Assembly: GCF_036373705.1 (NCBI RefSeq)
Contig: NC_089863.1
Location: 25,399,417-25,463,416 of the forward strand
DNA from: Amia ocellicauda
Lineage: Eukaryota; Chordata; Actinopteri; Amiiformes; Amiidae
Direction of reading: 5' to 3'
DNA: 64,000 bases
Shown here: piece after piece, positions 19,827 to 31,273 of the stretch
Numbering within the stretch: position 1 is the first letter of the stretch
How the letters are laid out: each line of letters opens with the position of its first letter
Position numbers and translations under genes: made by a program
The notes under the pieces: generated by a model
What the model saw: only the letters and a program-made list of their open reading frames with translations
The model's database searches: none
Told to the model about the DNA's origin: nothing

Positions 19827-19827
19827 C
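19790..19827 (+). repeat. (AAT)n tail
   Basis: A run of AAT units at the 3' end of the L2 copy, abutting the Harbinger transposase remnant. Confidence 0.9.
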
Positions 19828-19829
19828 CC

Positions 19830-20517
19830 TCATGTTCTCCCAGGGGTGCTCTAATGGGGATATGCATACAGTCAATGGCACCAATCACCCTCGGGATTCC
19901 TATGGAAATAAAATGTGTTCTGTATATAGGCCCAGCTTATGCATATTAAAAATAGTATTTTATATTGCGAATTACCTGCGATCGCTTAAAAAGCCTCTTT
20001 GGTCTTCAGAGGCTTAACGGCCAGGGACACAACACATGCATCCAGCAGTTCAGTGAGAGCAAGTGCCACCTTGCGAGCTGCACGGCAGACAGTATTCCTG
20101 CTGAGAGGTGCAGCATCACTGATGGGATACATGAAGTGTCCGCTGGCAAAATACCGCACAGCAAGACACACTGTCTGTTCACCAGTGAGGGCATCACTGC
20201 GGCAAGTGGCATTGAGACGTCTGGCCCTAGAAGCGGCAAAGACGCTGAATTCCCTCGGATGAGAAGCGATATCTTTCATAGAGAGCATCATCAGGGTGAG
20301 CTAGAGGAGCTGCCCAGTCTCTACACACCCTTGCCCTGCGGACTGAGCCTCTCACAACCTGTGCCCAATGTTGATTGGGTCCCGACAAGACTGTGGGTGG
20401 AGAGGCGGTGCTTATATAGGGTAACACTGAGTTAACCACGAACATACCCTGCTCGGAACAGTGTAGAGATGCAGCGTAAATTGCCATGACAGCATAGCTC
20501 GGGTAAAACTTATCCAC
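19830..20517 (-). pseudogene. HARBI1-like (PIF/Harbinger) transposase, N-terminal remnant
   Basis: On the minus strand, 20517-20227 encodes DDALYERYRFSSEGIQRLC. 20291-19986 continues with ATCRSDALTGEQTVCLAVRY and LSRNTVCRAARKVALALTEL, in a shifted frame. Further 3', 19912-19830 encodes IPRVIGAIDCMHIPIRAPLG, which contains the first catalytic Asp of the DDE domain (GAIDC). Between these lies a non-matching stretch (19915-19985) that is an intron or decay. The rest of the DDE domain is missing, cut off at the (AAT)n tail of the L2 element. Non-functional. Confidence 0.85.
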
Positions 20518-20519
20518 CT

Positions 20520-21420
20520 TTCGTAGTGCGGGTTAATTGGGAATTTTGATATTCATTTTGATAGTTTGTATTTAATAGTTCAAATAAATTGTGTAGAGGA
20601 AAGTGATTTTGCTATGAGTTCCCAGAATAAGCACAAATACATAGACATTGTATATATTTAACTTTAAACACATTAGTTGTTTGTGTAATTTCTACAGAGA
20701 TGCACTTCTGTGTACATAGTGCAGCTGTGGTGTCAGTGCGCATGTGCGGTGGCGCTGTCGCTTTAAGAGGAGAGTTCAGGGAATTTCCCTCCGTTACGCG
20801 TCACTGGAAACTGCGTGTTCACAGGTAATGACTCTTGGATAAATGCGCATATTTATTTTTTAAGCTTTCTTTGTAAAATAGCGGGAAGGCTCAGGCCCTG
20901 GTTTTGTATGTTTTGTTTAATATGATGAGATATCATTTACTTCTAATTTTGTGTAGTTTTGAAAATAATTTTGTTTTTCTTTTGCTGAGTGTCTGAGCAG
21001 GACTGTATTGAATGTAAAGTTAAGACTCAATACGGGTGGATTGGATGTAAACGATTAAACGAGTGATGGACTTATGAATTATGCATAAAATAAGTGTTAG
21101 TCTTTTGCACAGCACTGTATCTATACACTGTGTGTGTGAAATATGATAACAATTTAGCAAAATGATGCATGCTGAAATTGAATTGGGCTAATTGCTGTGT
21201 CAGTGATGAATTAATTATCATTTTCTTTTAGGAGAAAATCCAGACGTTCTACAGAGACACTGGGGCTGAAAGATACAGTTACTGAAAGAAGTTAATACAA
21301 TTATCAACCTTAGTTATATATATTTGAAATATTTTTAGGATTTTAATTTTGACTTTCACATTTTAGCTTTGTCAGTGTTACCTTAATCTTAACCACTGTT
21401 TAACCACCTTAACGTAATTT
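20520..21420 (+). other. Intergenic, possible short non-coding transcript
   Basis: A locally CpG-richer block at 20730-20825 (GTGCGCATGTGCGGTGGCGC, TTACGCGTCACTGG) ends in a donor-like CACAG/GTAATG. A TTTTAG acceptor-like site precedes GAGAAAATCCAGACG at 21233, and AATAAA-like motifs follow near 21555. No open frame of note is present. This could be a promoter with a small non-coding RNA, or the terminal part of a mobile element. Confidence 0.2.
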
Positions 21421-21435
21421 AGACATGACGGTTTT

Positions 21436-21476
21436 ATGTATGTATGTATGTATGTATGTATGTATGTATGTATGTA
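21436..21476 (+). repeat. (TATG)n microsatellite
   Basis: About ten perfect TATG units. Confidence 0.95.
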
Positions 21477-21639
21477 TTTATTTACAGCAATTTAGTATTG
21501 TTATTACTCTGTGACTGATATTTCAAGGTTGGTACTTCTTAGACCTGTAAAAATAATAAAACACTTTCTAATATTTGTATGTGTCCTTTTTTTGTAAAAA
21601 TTGTGAAATATGGCCTGTTTTAAAAAATACACATTTAAA

Positions 21640-21955
21640 GTGCTGTTATACATTAAAAACGTACACCACTTGCAAAATGTTCAATAAATGCCTAACAGCA
21701 GCACTATAGCTTTATTAACAACTTAATTATGAGACACTTTGAGATGTATATCAATAATGCTCTTATACATTGAAATTGTGCACCACTTTAGGGGTTGCAA
21801 AACGATTTATAAATGGTTATAGAACAGCGTATTACTTGTTACATTCATTTATAGCATATTTTGATTTAGGAGGGTCTATGCTTACAAAGCTGTTATAGAT
21901 TTAAAATGTGCACCACTTTAGGGGTTGCAAAATGATGTATAAATGATCAACAACA
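21640..21955 (+). repeat. Degenerate tandem repeat, about 120-130 bp period
   Basis: Three related units start near 21642, 21759 and 21891. They share CTGTTATA or CTCTTATA, then ACCACTTTAGGGGTTGCAAAA (shortened in unit 1), then TATAAATG. They are non-coding and look like internal repeats of a DNA transposon or a decayed satellite. Confidence 0.7.
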
Positions 21956-22654
21956 GCTTATCAACAGTTTTTTTAATTGTAAATGCCTTGTATTTTAGGC
22001 ATAGGTCTATATAGTGCAGTTAGAATTTACATTTGTGTTTACTATTATAAACTAAAGTAAGTAATTGCCAGTTGGCACCAGGTATTCCCTTTGAAGAGCT
22101 GCAGGTTTCAGAGTTGAGTTTTTAAGTAGGGTATATTTTTAATGACATTGTCCAGAGAAGGTTTAACTGTGCAGTGTATTCACCACACCCTAAATAGTAA
22201 AAAGATGCAGGATGTGATAAAGATCCAACAATGTAAAACGTGTTTTGATGACTACGAGCAAGCAATAGCAGTTGTAATGGGTGTCTTTTGTTAAATAATT
22301 ATAATGGTGACCTACCTGGGTTATGTATTACCTCTCAAAACACTGTGTTGTAGGATGTAGAAGAAACTACACTATTCAATAACAATGTCATTCATGTGGT
22401 TATCAAGTATCCACAGGTCTGGATGGAAGGTATGGACATCATCTATTCACTGGGATATGTAATGTTTTTATCCCAGTTGCATGTTTTGCAGGATATAAAA
22501 AGTGAAGACAAAATGTGCTGACCCTATTTATTTTCTTTTGTAATGTGTCACAATATCTGGCAATGTAATGAGAAACATACAAATAGAACACAATGATATA
22601 CTATATCATAAAATAGACTTAGAGCCAAAACATATCACTGTTCAGAGATCCATC

Positions 22655-22980
22655 AGTAAAATTGATTTATAATGGTACTTATAAGGTTACCTTATGGGTA
22701 GAGCTATAACATATAATGCAGTCTTATAGTATATGGAATTAAATAGCATTATAAGATGTTTAATAGCAGCTAATAAATGGCATGGCAGATTATGATAATA
22801 GATTGATGTCGATTGATATAATACCTTTTATTAAGTATGTTATTAAATATAATGTTTTATAGCAAAAAATACTTAAAAATGTCTAATATATTCATAATAT
22901 GTAATAATAATCATAACAACATCATTAATAACATGTTAATAGATTGTTTATAATGGACACTTAAAGTGTTACCCTGTTTA
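22655..22980. mobile_element. DNA transposon remnant with GGTAACACTTTA-type end
   Basis: The right end ATAATGGACACTTAAAGTGT followed by TACC resembles, in reverse, GGTAACACTTTAAAATAAG at 43469, a terminal sequence common in fish non-autonomous DNA elements. The AT-rich interior is non-coding. Confidence 0.45.
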
Positions 22981-23401
22981 TTAGTTATTGCTGTGCACAG
23001 TGCACTATTTACATTGTATGTATTACTTAATCTATTTCAGTGTACGTTAAAGTGCAATACATGTTCTGTGATGTGCACTATTTCAATGTTTATGTGTCAT
23101 TTTGTTTACCTAAACATCTCTCCGCCATAAAGATGGGCACCACTAAAATGTTTTGTGGCAATGTGGGGGGCCCAACAATCAAATCTCGCCGATGGCCCCC
23201 TAAAGGCTAGGGCGGCCCTGCATATGTCACTCCCACAACCTGTTGTCTGTTTTGCAACCATGCCAACCACATGCTGATGTCGGCCCAACGTCCTGTGCTT
23301 TCTGGCTAGTAGTTATTTAAATGAATTTCACTGTCTACCAACGGGATTACTGGCTCATTCTTTTTTTTAGCTTGGTGTGCTGAAAGTTTAATTGAATTAT
23401 A

Positions 23402-24622
23402 CACGCACCTAAAGGATTATTAGGAACACCATACTAATACTGTGTTTGACCCCCTTTCGCCTTCAGAACTGCCTTAATTCTACGTGGCATTGATTCAACA
23501 AGGTGCTGAAAGCATTCTTTAGAAATGTTGGCCCATATTGATAGGATAGCATCTTGCGGTTGATGGAGATTTGTGGGATGCACATCCAGGGCATGAAGCT
23601 CCCGTTCCACCACATCCCAAAGATGCTCTATTGGGTTGAGATCTGGTGACTGTGGGGGCCAGTTTAGTACAGCGAACTCATTGTCATGTTCAAGAAACCA
23701 ATTTGAAATGATTCGACCTTTGTGACATGGTGCATTATCCTGCTGGAAGTAGCCATCAGAGGATGGGTACATGGTGGTCATAAAGGGATGGACATGGTCA
23801 GAAACAATGCTCAGGTAGGCCGTGGCATTTAAACGATGCCCAATTGGCACTAAGGGGCCTAAAGTGTGCCAAGAAAACATCCCCCACACCATTACACCAC
23901 CACCACCAGCCTGCACAGTGGTAACAAGGCATGATGGATCCATGTTCTCATTCTGTTTACCCCAAATTCTGACTCTACCATCTGAATGTCTCAACAGAAA
24001 TCGAGACTCATCAGACCAGGCAACATTTTTCCAATCTTCAACTGTCCAATTTTGGTGAGCTTGTGCAAATTGTAGCCTCTTTTTCCTATTTGTAGTGGAG
24101 ATGAGTGGTACCCGGTGGGATCTTCTGCTGTTGTAGCCCATCCGCCTCAAGGTTGTACGTGTTGTGGCTTCACAAATGCTTTGCTGCATACCTCGGTTGT
24201 AACGAGTGGTTATTTCAGTCAAAGTTGCTCTTCTATCAGCTTGAATCAGTCGGCCCATTCTCCTCTGACCTCTAGCATCAACAAGGCATTTTCGCCCACA
24301 GGACTGCCGCATACTGGATATTTTTCCCTTTTCACACCATTCTTTGTAAACCCTAGAAATGGTTGTGCGTGAAAATCCCAGTAACTGAGCAGATTGTGAA
24401 ATACTCAGACCGGCCCGTCTGGCACCAACAACCATGCCACGCTCAAAATTGCTTAAATCACCTTTCATTCCCATTCAGACATTCAGTTTGGAGTTCAGGA
24501 GATTGTCTTGACCAGGACCACACCCCTAAATGCATTGAAGCAACTGCCATGTGATTGGTTGGTTAGATAATTGCATTAATGAGAAATTGAACAGGTGTTC
24601 CTAATAATCCTTTAGGTGAGTG
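23402..24622 (-). mobile_element. Tc1/mariner (DD36E type) transposon, second full copy
   Basis: 1,221 bp, inverted relative to the copy at 8338-9558. TIRs CACGCACCTAAAGGATTATT and the inverse of CACTCACCTAAAGG are flanked by perfect TA target duplications (23400-23401 and 23623-23624 offset by 1 kb, i.e. 24623-24624). It is the same length as the first copy. Confidence 0.95.
23434..24474 (-). CDS. Tc1-type transposase, intact, second copy
   Basis: 346 aa with no stops. It differs from the copy at 8486-9526 at ten positions: residues 3, 52, 119, 137, 172, 268, 290, 294, 300 and 306, about 97% identity. All three catalytic residues are kept (WSDESRF, QQDNAPCHK, NPIEHLWD), with the same 36-residue Asp-Glu spacing. 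Perfect TA flanks and an open frame argue for recent movement of the family; whether this copy is expressed or active cannot be read from sequence. Confidence 0.95.
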   Translation of the reverse strand: MGMKGDLSNFERGMVVGARRAGLSISQSAQLLGFSRTTISRVYKEWCEKGKISSMRQSCGRKCLVDARGQRRMGRLIQADRRATLTEITTRYNRGMQQSICEATTRTTLRRMGYNSRRSHRVPLISTTNRKKRLQFAQAHQNWTVEDWKNVAWSDESRFLLRHSDGRVRIWGKQNENMDPSCLVTTVQAGGGGVMVWGMFSWHTLGPLVPIGHRLNATAYLSIVSDHVHPFMTTMYPSSDGYFQQDNAPCHKGRIISNWFLEHDNEFAVLNWPPQSPDLNPIEHLWDVVERELHALDVHPTNLHQPQDAILSIWANISKECFQHLVESMPRRIKAVLKAKGGQTQY

Positions 24623-24624
24623 TA

Positions 24625-25480
24625 TTTACTTTGAAGAATGGAGATATGCGGTTTTAATGTTTTCGATTACAGTTTTTGTTCAACGTCAATGGAAAAATCA
24701 ATGGAAGAAAATAGCAGAATTATCTAAGTGTTAATTGTCGATAACTTCCTTAATGTGTGCTGCATTTATGAACGCGTGTTGGTTGGGCACTGGGGGGTTT
24801 CATTATTCTTTGCTTTGATAAACAATTAATATGCAAGATAATGCAACAAACTGAAACTGGGGATGATCCTGTGGTTACTACGCAGCTCTGTACAAACTGC
24901 AAGTTTGTTGCAATTGACCCTTAATGACTATATGATATAGGGTGTTCATCATACGCAGACTTTTGTTATTCTGCACAGACTTTGACAAATTTAGCCAATG
25001 GTTTTCTGAGAATCTTCTGAATATGCAGATTCTGGACAGAATTGTGAAAATCTGCATCTTTAGAACGCACCCATAGAAAACACTAGTAAGAATTATTGTA
25101 TGAATTATAATGTCTTCATCTTCTTCTTCATATAATTCTGGATTCAAAATACATCTAATAATAATACCATCGGTACTACACCTGAATAATGCATTTATTG
25201 CTGTTTGTTATAGACATGACACTTTTAGATAGCTAGAAAATGTCAAATGTAGGATAATAATAATAATGAAAGCAAAAAAAGCACATTCCAAATAAAAGAA
25301 GCCCAAAAAGCAACAAAAAAAATTAAGATTATGTAAAAATGCGGACAAGTTAATTTATAAAGAATTCTGCTATGAATAATGGACATGCTGCGATAGTATT
25401 TTATTAAAATGTTACTTTGCTCATATTCATAATTGCACTGAATAATTATATAGTTGAGCTGAAGTGTTATAATAGGTACC
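24625..25480. other. Intergenic, nothing recognised
   Basis: AT-rich. Short repeated TCTGCAGATT-like words occur around 24955-25070, but no gene or named element was found. Confidence 0.35.
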
Positions 25481-25487
25481 ATTATAC

Positions 25488-26402
25488 GGTGGCCCTGAAG
25501 TGCAAAACACAAATGCAAAAAGTAAACCACAACTGCATAAAGAAAAATGCAAATGAAAAAAGAGAAACAAAAACAAAAAGCAGAACGCAAAAGCAAAAGG
25601 AGGAACACAAATGCAAAAAGAAAACCACAAAAACAAAATGAGAAACACAAAATCAAGAAGATTTTTTGTAGTTTCTTCATCCGCCAGCTGTATTATTTCG
25701 AAGCCCACAACTGTATGGGCAAGCTACATAGGACTGAAGTGCTGCTATTGGTCAGTGTCTCTGATCTCTGCTCTGTGCTCTCTGCATGAGATAAATGCAG
25801 CTTCAAGGAAGAGGTTCAAGAGGCAATCTCAAGAAGAGTCTTGGAGAAGTTACAAACTACAGGCACTTTTATGTAGACCAGACAGGAGAGAAAGATAACA
25901 GGCCCACATGTCTGTCCCGTGATGAGTGCAAGTTCAGTTTCTGCCTGACAACTCATTAGGAAAACCCATATATGGTTAAACCGGGGAAAATTAAAGCATA
26001 CATAATGTTTAATATAAGGGGGGTTTGTACGCTGTATCAAGCCCAAATTGATGGAGAAAATTGCTTATCAGACTTTGTTCCTCTGGGTATCAGGGTTGCA
26101 CTATGGCACAGTACCACAGCACAGCAAGGCCGCGAGACAGTGACCTTGTTTAGGCAGACACACAGGGGAAGAAATGCAGTTAATCAGCGAGTTACAGAAA
26201 CAACTAAACACAGATGTTAAGACAGAAATAAGAGGACTGATTTCTCATTAATGAACACTTATACATTACAGTTCACAGAATACTGCCTGTGTGTATGTGG
26301 GTCTGTGTGTGTATGCGCGTACATTTAATACATATGAGGACAGTGTTCACTGTAAACACTACAGGGAACACACACATAATTGGTGCAATGAATATGAGTT
26401 AG
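25488..26402 (+). mobile_element. A-rich repeat element, copy 1
   Basis: Starts GGTGGCCCTGAAGTGCAAAA, runs through a long stretch of variants of CAAAAAGAAAACACAAAAAC, then GTATTATTTCGAAGCCCACA and CTGCTATTGGTCAGTG. Near 26360 it matches ACATAATTGGTGCAATGAAT of the second copy (35741-37013). The two copies differ in the middle. The hydrophobic minus-strand frames here come from the A-rich array. Confidence 0.6.
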
Positions 26403-26990
26403 ACTAGATATTTAATAACTATATATTTATTTTGTGACTCAGAGATTTAGGATTTAGTTAAATATTTAATCAAACGATAAATATTTATTTTTCAAAAACA
26501 GAGATTAAGCATTTATTTAAGTATTTCTTTAAAAAACAAAATCTTTATAAATGTGGAAAAAAGGCTTAAGTATTTACTAAATGTGGAAAAAAACACAAGG
26601 TTTACGTTAAATGTGTGAAAAAAGAAGTGTGTGCTGTTTTACATTTGGTGCCCTATATTTTTCTGAAGCAAGAAAAGAAACAATTGAACTGTCCCCAAAT
26701 TGCTGCTTTTATATGATTTATTAAAAGAGAACAAAGTGTACTACTCTGGTGTCTTCCTTAATTAGGACTGTTACTGTACATATGCAACATTATGAATGAC
26801 ACAAAAGGCGCTTTTGTGATACCTCTGCACAGGTTAGTACAGTCTGTTATTGCGACAAATGCATTTTGTGGATGAGGAGATGCATTTTAAATACTTTCGT
26901 ATGTCACCACATAATTTCACTGACCTGCTGCAGCGCCTACAGCTGTACATCATACAACAGCCAACCCTGCACTGAGAGATTGGCTGCGGC
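26403..26990. other. AT-rich intergenic, nothing recognised
   Basis: Several TAAATATTTA-like words occur in 26400-26640. No coding signal was found. Confidence 0.35.
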
Positions 26991-26994
26991 TCTC

Positions 26995-27690
26995 AGATTC
27001 TCCCTACTCAACCAATCAGCACTTGCTTGACATATGGGGAACAGAGGGTGTCGATTAGAGGAGTCGCTTCTAACTGGAGTGAGGTTGTTAGTGGAGTTCC
27101 ACAGGGATCAGTACTAGGGCCTTTGCTTTTTCTAATCTATATTAATGATCTGGACTCGGGGATAGTTAGCAAACTTGTCAAATTTGCAAATGATACTAAA
27201 TAGGTGGCTCAGCAGATACAATCTTGGCAGCACAAGCTATTCAGAGGGACTTAGATAATATTCAGTTGTGGGCCGTCACCTGGCAGATGAAATTCAATGT
27301 GGACAAGTGCAAGGTAATACATGCAGGTAACAAACATGTCCACTATAATGACACTATGGGAGGAATAGAACTAGATGAAGTAACGCATGAGAAAGACCTA
27401 GGAGTCTATGTGGACTCCTCACTGTCTCCATCCAAACAATGTGGGGAAGCAATAAAAAAGGCAAATAATGTTAGGGTATATTGTCAAAAGTGTAGAAATG
27501 AGAACACACGCACCCGGGGACATAAATGGAACTCCCCAGTGATGTGGTTGAAGCTGAAAATCTGGGAACATTTAAAAATAGGCTGGATAGGATCCTTGGA
27601 TCACTCAGTTATTAATGGACACCAAACGAGCACGATGGGGCGAATGGCCCCCTCTCGTTTGTATACTTTCTTATGTTCTTACGCAGAGAC
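26995..27690 (+). mobile_element. CR1-like LINE, 3' part of RT and tail
   Basis: Encodes [20 protein letters not shown] and then FANDTK, the catalytic [FY]ADD box with its first Asp replaced by Asn, followed by a stop. It continues with DNIQLWAVTWQMKFNVDKCK and EKDLGVYVDSSLSPSKQC. An internal deletion near 27490 joins this to the 3' tail CAAACGAGCACGATGGGGCG and ATACTTTCTTATGTTCTTAC. The copy is dead. The same tail lies inverted at 15829-15935. Confidence 0.88.
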
Positions 27691-27699
27691 ATGTATCTA

Positions 27700-28650
27700 C
27701 GCAAAAGCATAAATCAGGCTTTAGTGTTGCCTATCTGGCTAATATAAGTGTTTAGAGCTCAGTTCTTATAATAATTTCTATGGTCTTTGTTATAGTGTCT
27801 GTCCACATAAAATGTCCACATCTGCCAAGCATAAAACATTGGATATAAGGCATTTCTTAATGCTGAGAAAAATAAGTGCAGTCAGGCAACATTATCTAGA
27901 GCTGTTTCCACACTAACCCCAGGTTGAATTGACCCGGAGTGGACCCAGATTTAACTGTCTAGTGTGAAAGCAGTTTACAACACTCACAGAGTGGCTAAAT
28001 TAATTAAGTGCTTGTTTTCTTAATTTGTATACGGTGTATCTGCATAGCTCATAATCTTTACATGTTAGCATTAGTTTGGTCGCTTTCAACCTTAGACAGC
28101 CAAAAGTACTGTAGTTATTGCTTTTGTGAGAACAATACTCCATAATGCTGTTTTATGTAAATATGTTGGTAAACAGAATACAATCTATCTCAGCATTGTT
28201 GAGGTAAAACAGAACAAGGAGCAGAGATGAGTTTAAGGAACAGTGGGACAGCTTTACAAACTTTACAAACATGCACCTGGATTTGAATGATGGAAACGAC
28301 TGAACAACTATTTAATTTGAGTATTTATTGTTAAATTGATAATGTGTGATACAAATACAGCATTACTTTACCTGTACCAACTTAAACTCCCCAAAAACAT
28401 ATATCATATATCATTTACAAATTCACTTGGACGAAAGCAGTGTTTTTAAACATTTATTTATCACTTTTGACATCTCACTTTTGGGGCTTCAGAACATTTA
28501 AATGGTGTATTGAAACATTTTTTTTTAATAGTATAGCAGAAGTATCATATTCTGTTTGCTTGTCTATATTTTATTAGTCAAGTTCCTATATGGGTTTTGC
28601 ACATAAGTCATAACACCTGGCATCTGCATATGATTATATATATTTTTTTT
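27700..28650. other. Intergenic, nothing recognised
   Basis: No coding or repeat signal was identified. Confidence 0.35.
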
Positions 28651-28654
28651 AACT

Positions 28655-28795
28655 GGTCCTAAGTCTAGGTTTAAATCAAAGGGAGATCGTGCTTTTCCTG
28701 TAAATGCCCCTAGACTTTGGAACAGCTTACCTTTTAACATTAGAGTCGGTCCATGTTTTTTAAATCTCAAAACTCATTTTATACACTTGCATTTC
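28655..28795 (+). mobile_element. LINE RT C-terminal fragment
   Basis: Encodes FKSKGDRAFPVNAPRLWNSL followed by PFNIR and NLKTHFI, the usual C-terminal end of fish non-LTR retrotransposon polyproteins. Only about 45 codons remain. Confidence 0.7.
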
Positions 28796-28854
28796 CATAT
28801 GTATGAAACAGTTATTAACTATTTTAAGTTTTATTGCAAGTTTTTTTTTTTTTT

Positions 28855-28950
28855 ATATATTCCCCCGAAAATACGAACTTCTGGGTTAAAAAAAACCTGT
28901 CACAATATATATGCTTCAAACTGCCACCAAATAAGCAAGTTAAACTAAAA
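28855..28950 (+). repeat. Short dispersed repeat shared with 42866-42945
   Basis: Shares CACAATATAT and CTTCAAACTGCCACCAAATAAGC-type sequence with 42866-42945 in the same orientation. It lies a few hundred bases 3' of each TRIM duplication block and may be its outermost part. Confidence 0.6.
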
Positions 28951-29908
28951 TGCGAAGTGAAATAGTCAGATCACAACTGGAGACACCGAATCCAGTTCCA
29001 GGGAAGTTCTGTTGTACAGCCAGTTAATTAATGATCTAATTTCATTAATTATCCATCAACCAGACAGTGATGACCTGAAATGACCTGATCTGTAATTGGC
29101 TGACACAGTAGAGGAAGGCACACCCACATTTAGCAGGTCAGTTTAAAAGCTTCAACAAACCAACTGCAATATAACTTTCATTCTGTGAAGACATGAAGGA
29201 GGAAAAACATGAAGTGACACAAACACAGGACCCAGCAGAGCACACGACTCTCATGAGACACCCAGCCAATCCAGGAGGGGCCCATCACATGATGTCTATA
29301 TAACCAGACGCCACCTGCAGTGCTGAGCCCTCTGACTGTAACTGCACCTCTCCCTCTGCGGACACTTCATAGGGGCTCCATACTATCAGTACAGCAGTGA
29401 GGACACCTGACAGGACAGCACAGCAGGCCTGACACAATAGGGCCAAAGACCATTATAACACAATAGTCATGAGCTCATAATACAATAGGGGCCTATAGTA
29501 AAAGTGCAGTAATACAGTCCTGTTCTAATAGAGGGGGCAGCAGTAACAGTGCAGTACAAGGCAAGAGGTAAAACCATGGAATTTTACTCAATTTAAATTA
29601 TAAAGTTAAAAATAAGATTAATTATGTAATTGTTTTGAGCACAACAATCCACAGATTCAGAACTCAGTTCACAGTGAAGCAGATTCAATTCCAGCCTTTC
29701 CATGATGCTCAAGCACTTCACTACAGGTTTAATATTTCTATAGAGGATCGTAGAGACGGTCTCTGATCTATAAAATGGAGAGAGTGAGGATCCCATCACT
29801 GCACAGCCCAGTCAGTCCTGTTCAGAAGGAGGCAGCTGTGGGACGAGTAGAAACCCCTCTGGGGCTGGAGAGCACTGATCTGAATCTCACTGTTATTACT
29901 CTCACTGG

Positions 29909-31238
29909 TGTAGTGTAAGGTACACATACATTTCACTTAAAGAAGTGAATTTTAGTATCACCTTATCAAGAATCCTAGAATCTTGTAGAACTCAATTTCT
30001 GCAATAATTGGATGCAGACACCAATTCCAAAGATATAAATTCTCAAATGTATTATAAACAAAGATAAAATGTAGCACTACACTAGTTATACAAAAAGGGA
30101 AAAACTTATTAAAATTCACTCAAGATCAACAAATCAAAGACAAATCACTTCCGTGACCAAATCAAAGACCATGGAATCACATATGATAACACACAAAAGG
30201 TTACACGAAATTACAAACACATTGACTACAATACCGGTTAGTAAGACAAAGGTGAGTCTCTCATTAGTATTGTTAGTCGGACATTAAATAACTAATGCAA
30301 ATTAGTATTTAAGTCAAATAACTTCTCGTTATACATATCAGTTTCGCGAAAGTAGAGTCGTTTCCAAACAGATTTTCCACTGGTTTGAAGGCTCCAAGGT
30401 TGTGCACAAAATCTTCTTTGCAAGCAGGGTTTTTCCACCGTAGTTATTGAAGACAAAGTCTTTGAGGAAAGTAGGACCCTGTTCGTTTCCAAGGGTCAAG
30501 TTTCTTAAGACTCAAATAGCTATTTAAATGACTGAACACTTTTGTATTCAGTCGACTTAGTAGCTGTAAAACTCCACTGATCAGGTGGGCACAGGCGGGC
30601 AGCGCAGTCTGTAAAGTTCTTTATTTAATAAAGTCCTTTAAAAGAATTCTTCGTACGGCTCAATCTCCTTCTCCCAGTTTAACTCTTCTGTTGCCGGCAA
30701 AGACTTGGTTGGTTTCTGGTTCTGTTTGTGGTGACAGAGCTACAGGTTGAGCTGTGGCAGCGAGGTACTGGTTCAGGTGAGAGAGAGAGAGAAAGGTGCT
30801 GTGCGTTGCCTTTTAATGCATGTCAGATCAATAGATGATTGGTTCTTGAGTTTGTGAGATTGGATTTCGGTTTCAGCCCCCAGTGTCCTATTGGAGGGGG
30901 GCTTGATTTATGACTGATGTCAATCCATGCCATCTTTTGGAAATGCCGGTTGGCCTGGGTTCGTAGTTCTGTTTCGGGATTTCAGCTCTCGCCTACTTCA
31001 AAGGGTTTTTATTACCTATAGGCCCTATTCCTCAGACATTTCACAGCAGGGATTCCAAGCCATTTGGCCCATTCTCTGTGCCATCCTCCCAAGACTGCCA
31101 CTTTGATATAGAACAGTTCACGTGCCGATGAGCTCAGGAAATCTGATAACTTTGGGGGAGAGGTCTTCTTTAGATCAGAGCTTCAGCTCAGAGCTAAAAA
31201 GCTCTATCAAAATACACCCCCCCCCCTTTAACGCTACA
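29909..31238 (-). mobile_element. LTR-like element, 1,330 bp, CTGG target duplication
   Basis: Read on the minus strand it starts TGTAGCGTTAAAG and ends CCTTACACTACA. CTGG flanks both sides (29905-29908 and 31239-31242). The paralogous TRIM block is empty at 47483-47486 (a single CTGG between the same flanks). A related 1,800-bp copy lies inverted at 51096-52895; this copy lacks about 480 bp of its interior. No open frame of note, so a solo LTR is likely, although a TIR element with 4-bp duplications is possible. It starts 35 bases after the stop codon of the first TRIM gene and lies in the same orientation. Confidence 0.75.
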
Positions 31239-31273
31239 CTGGCTACTGCTCCTGCTGCCTCATTCTGCCTCAT

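Noticed and set aside
23822..24554. Plus-strand open frames within the second Tc1 copy
   Set aside because: They are antisense shadows of the 346-aa transposase; the same shadows appear in the first copy on the opposite strand.
25243..26011. Phe/Leu-rich minus-strand frames that look like membrane proteins
   Set aside because: They arise from the A-rich CAAAAAGAAAA array of a dispersed element; a second copy at 35702-36011 gives similar artefacts.
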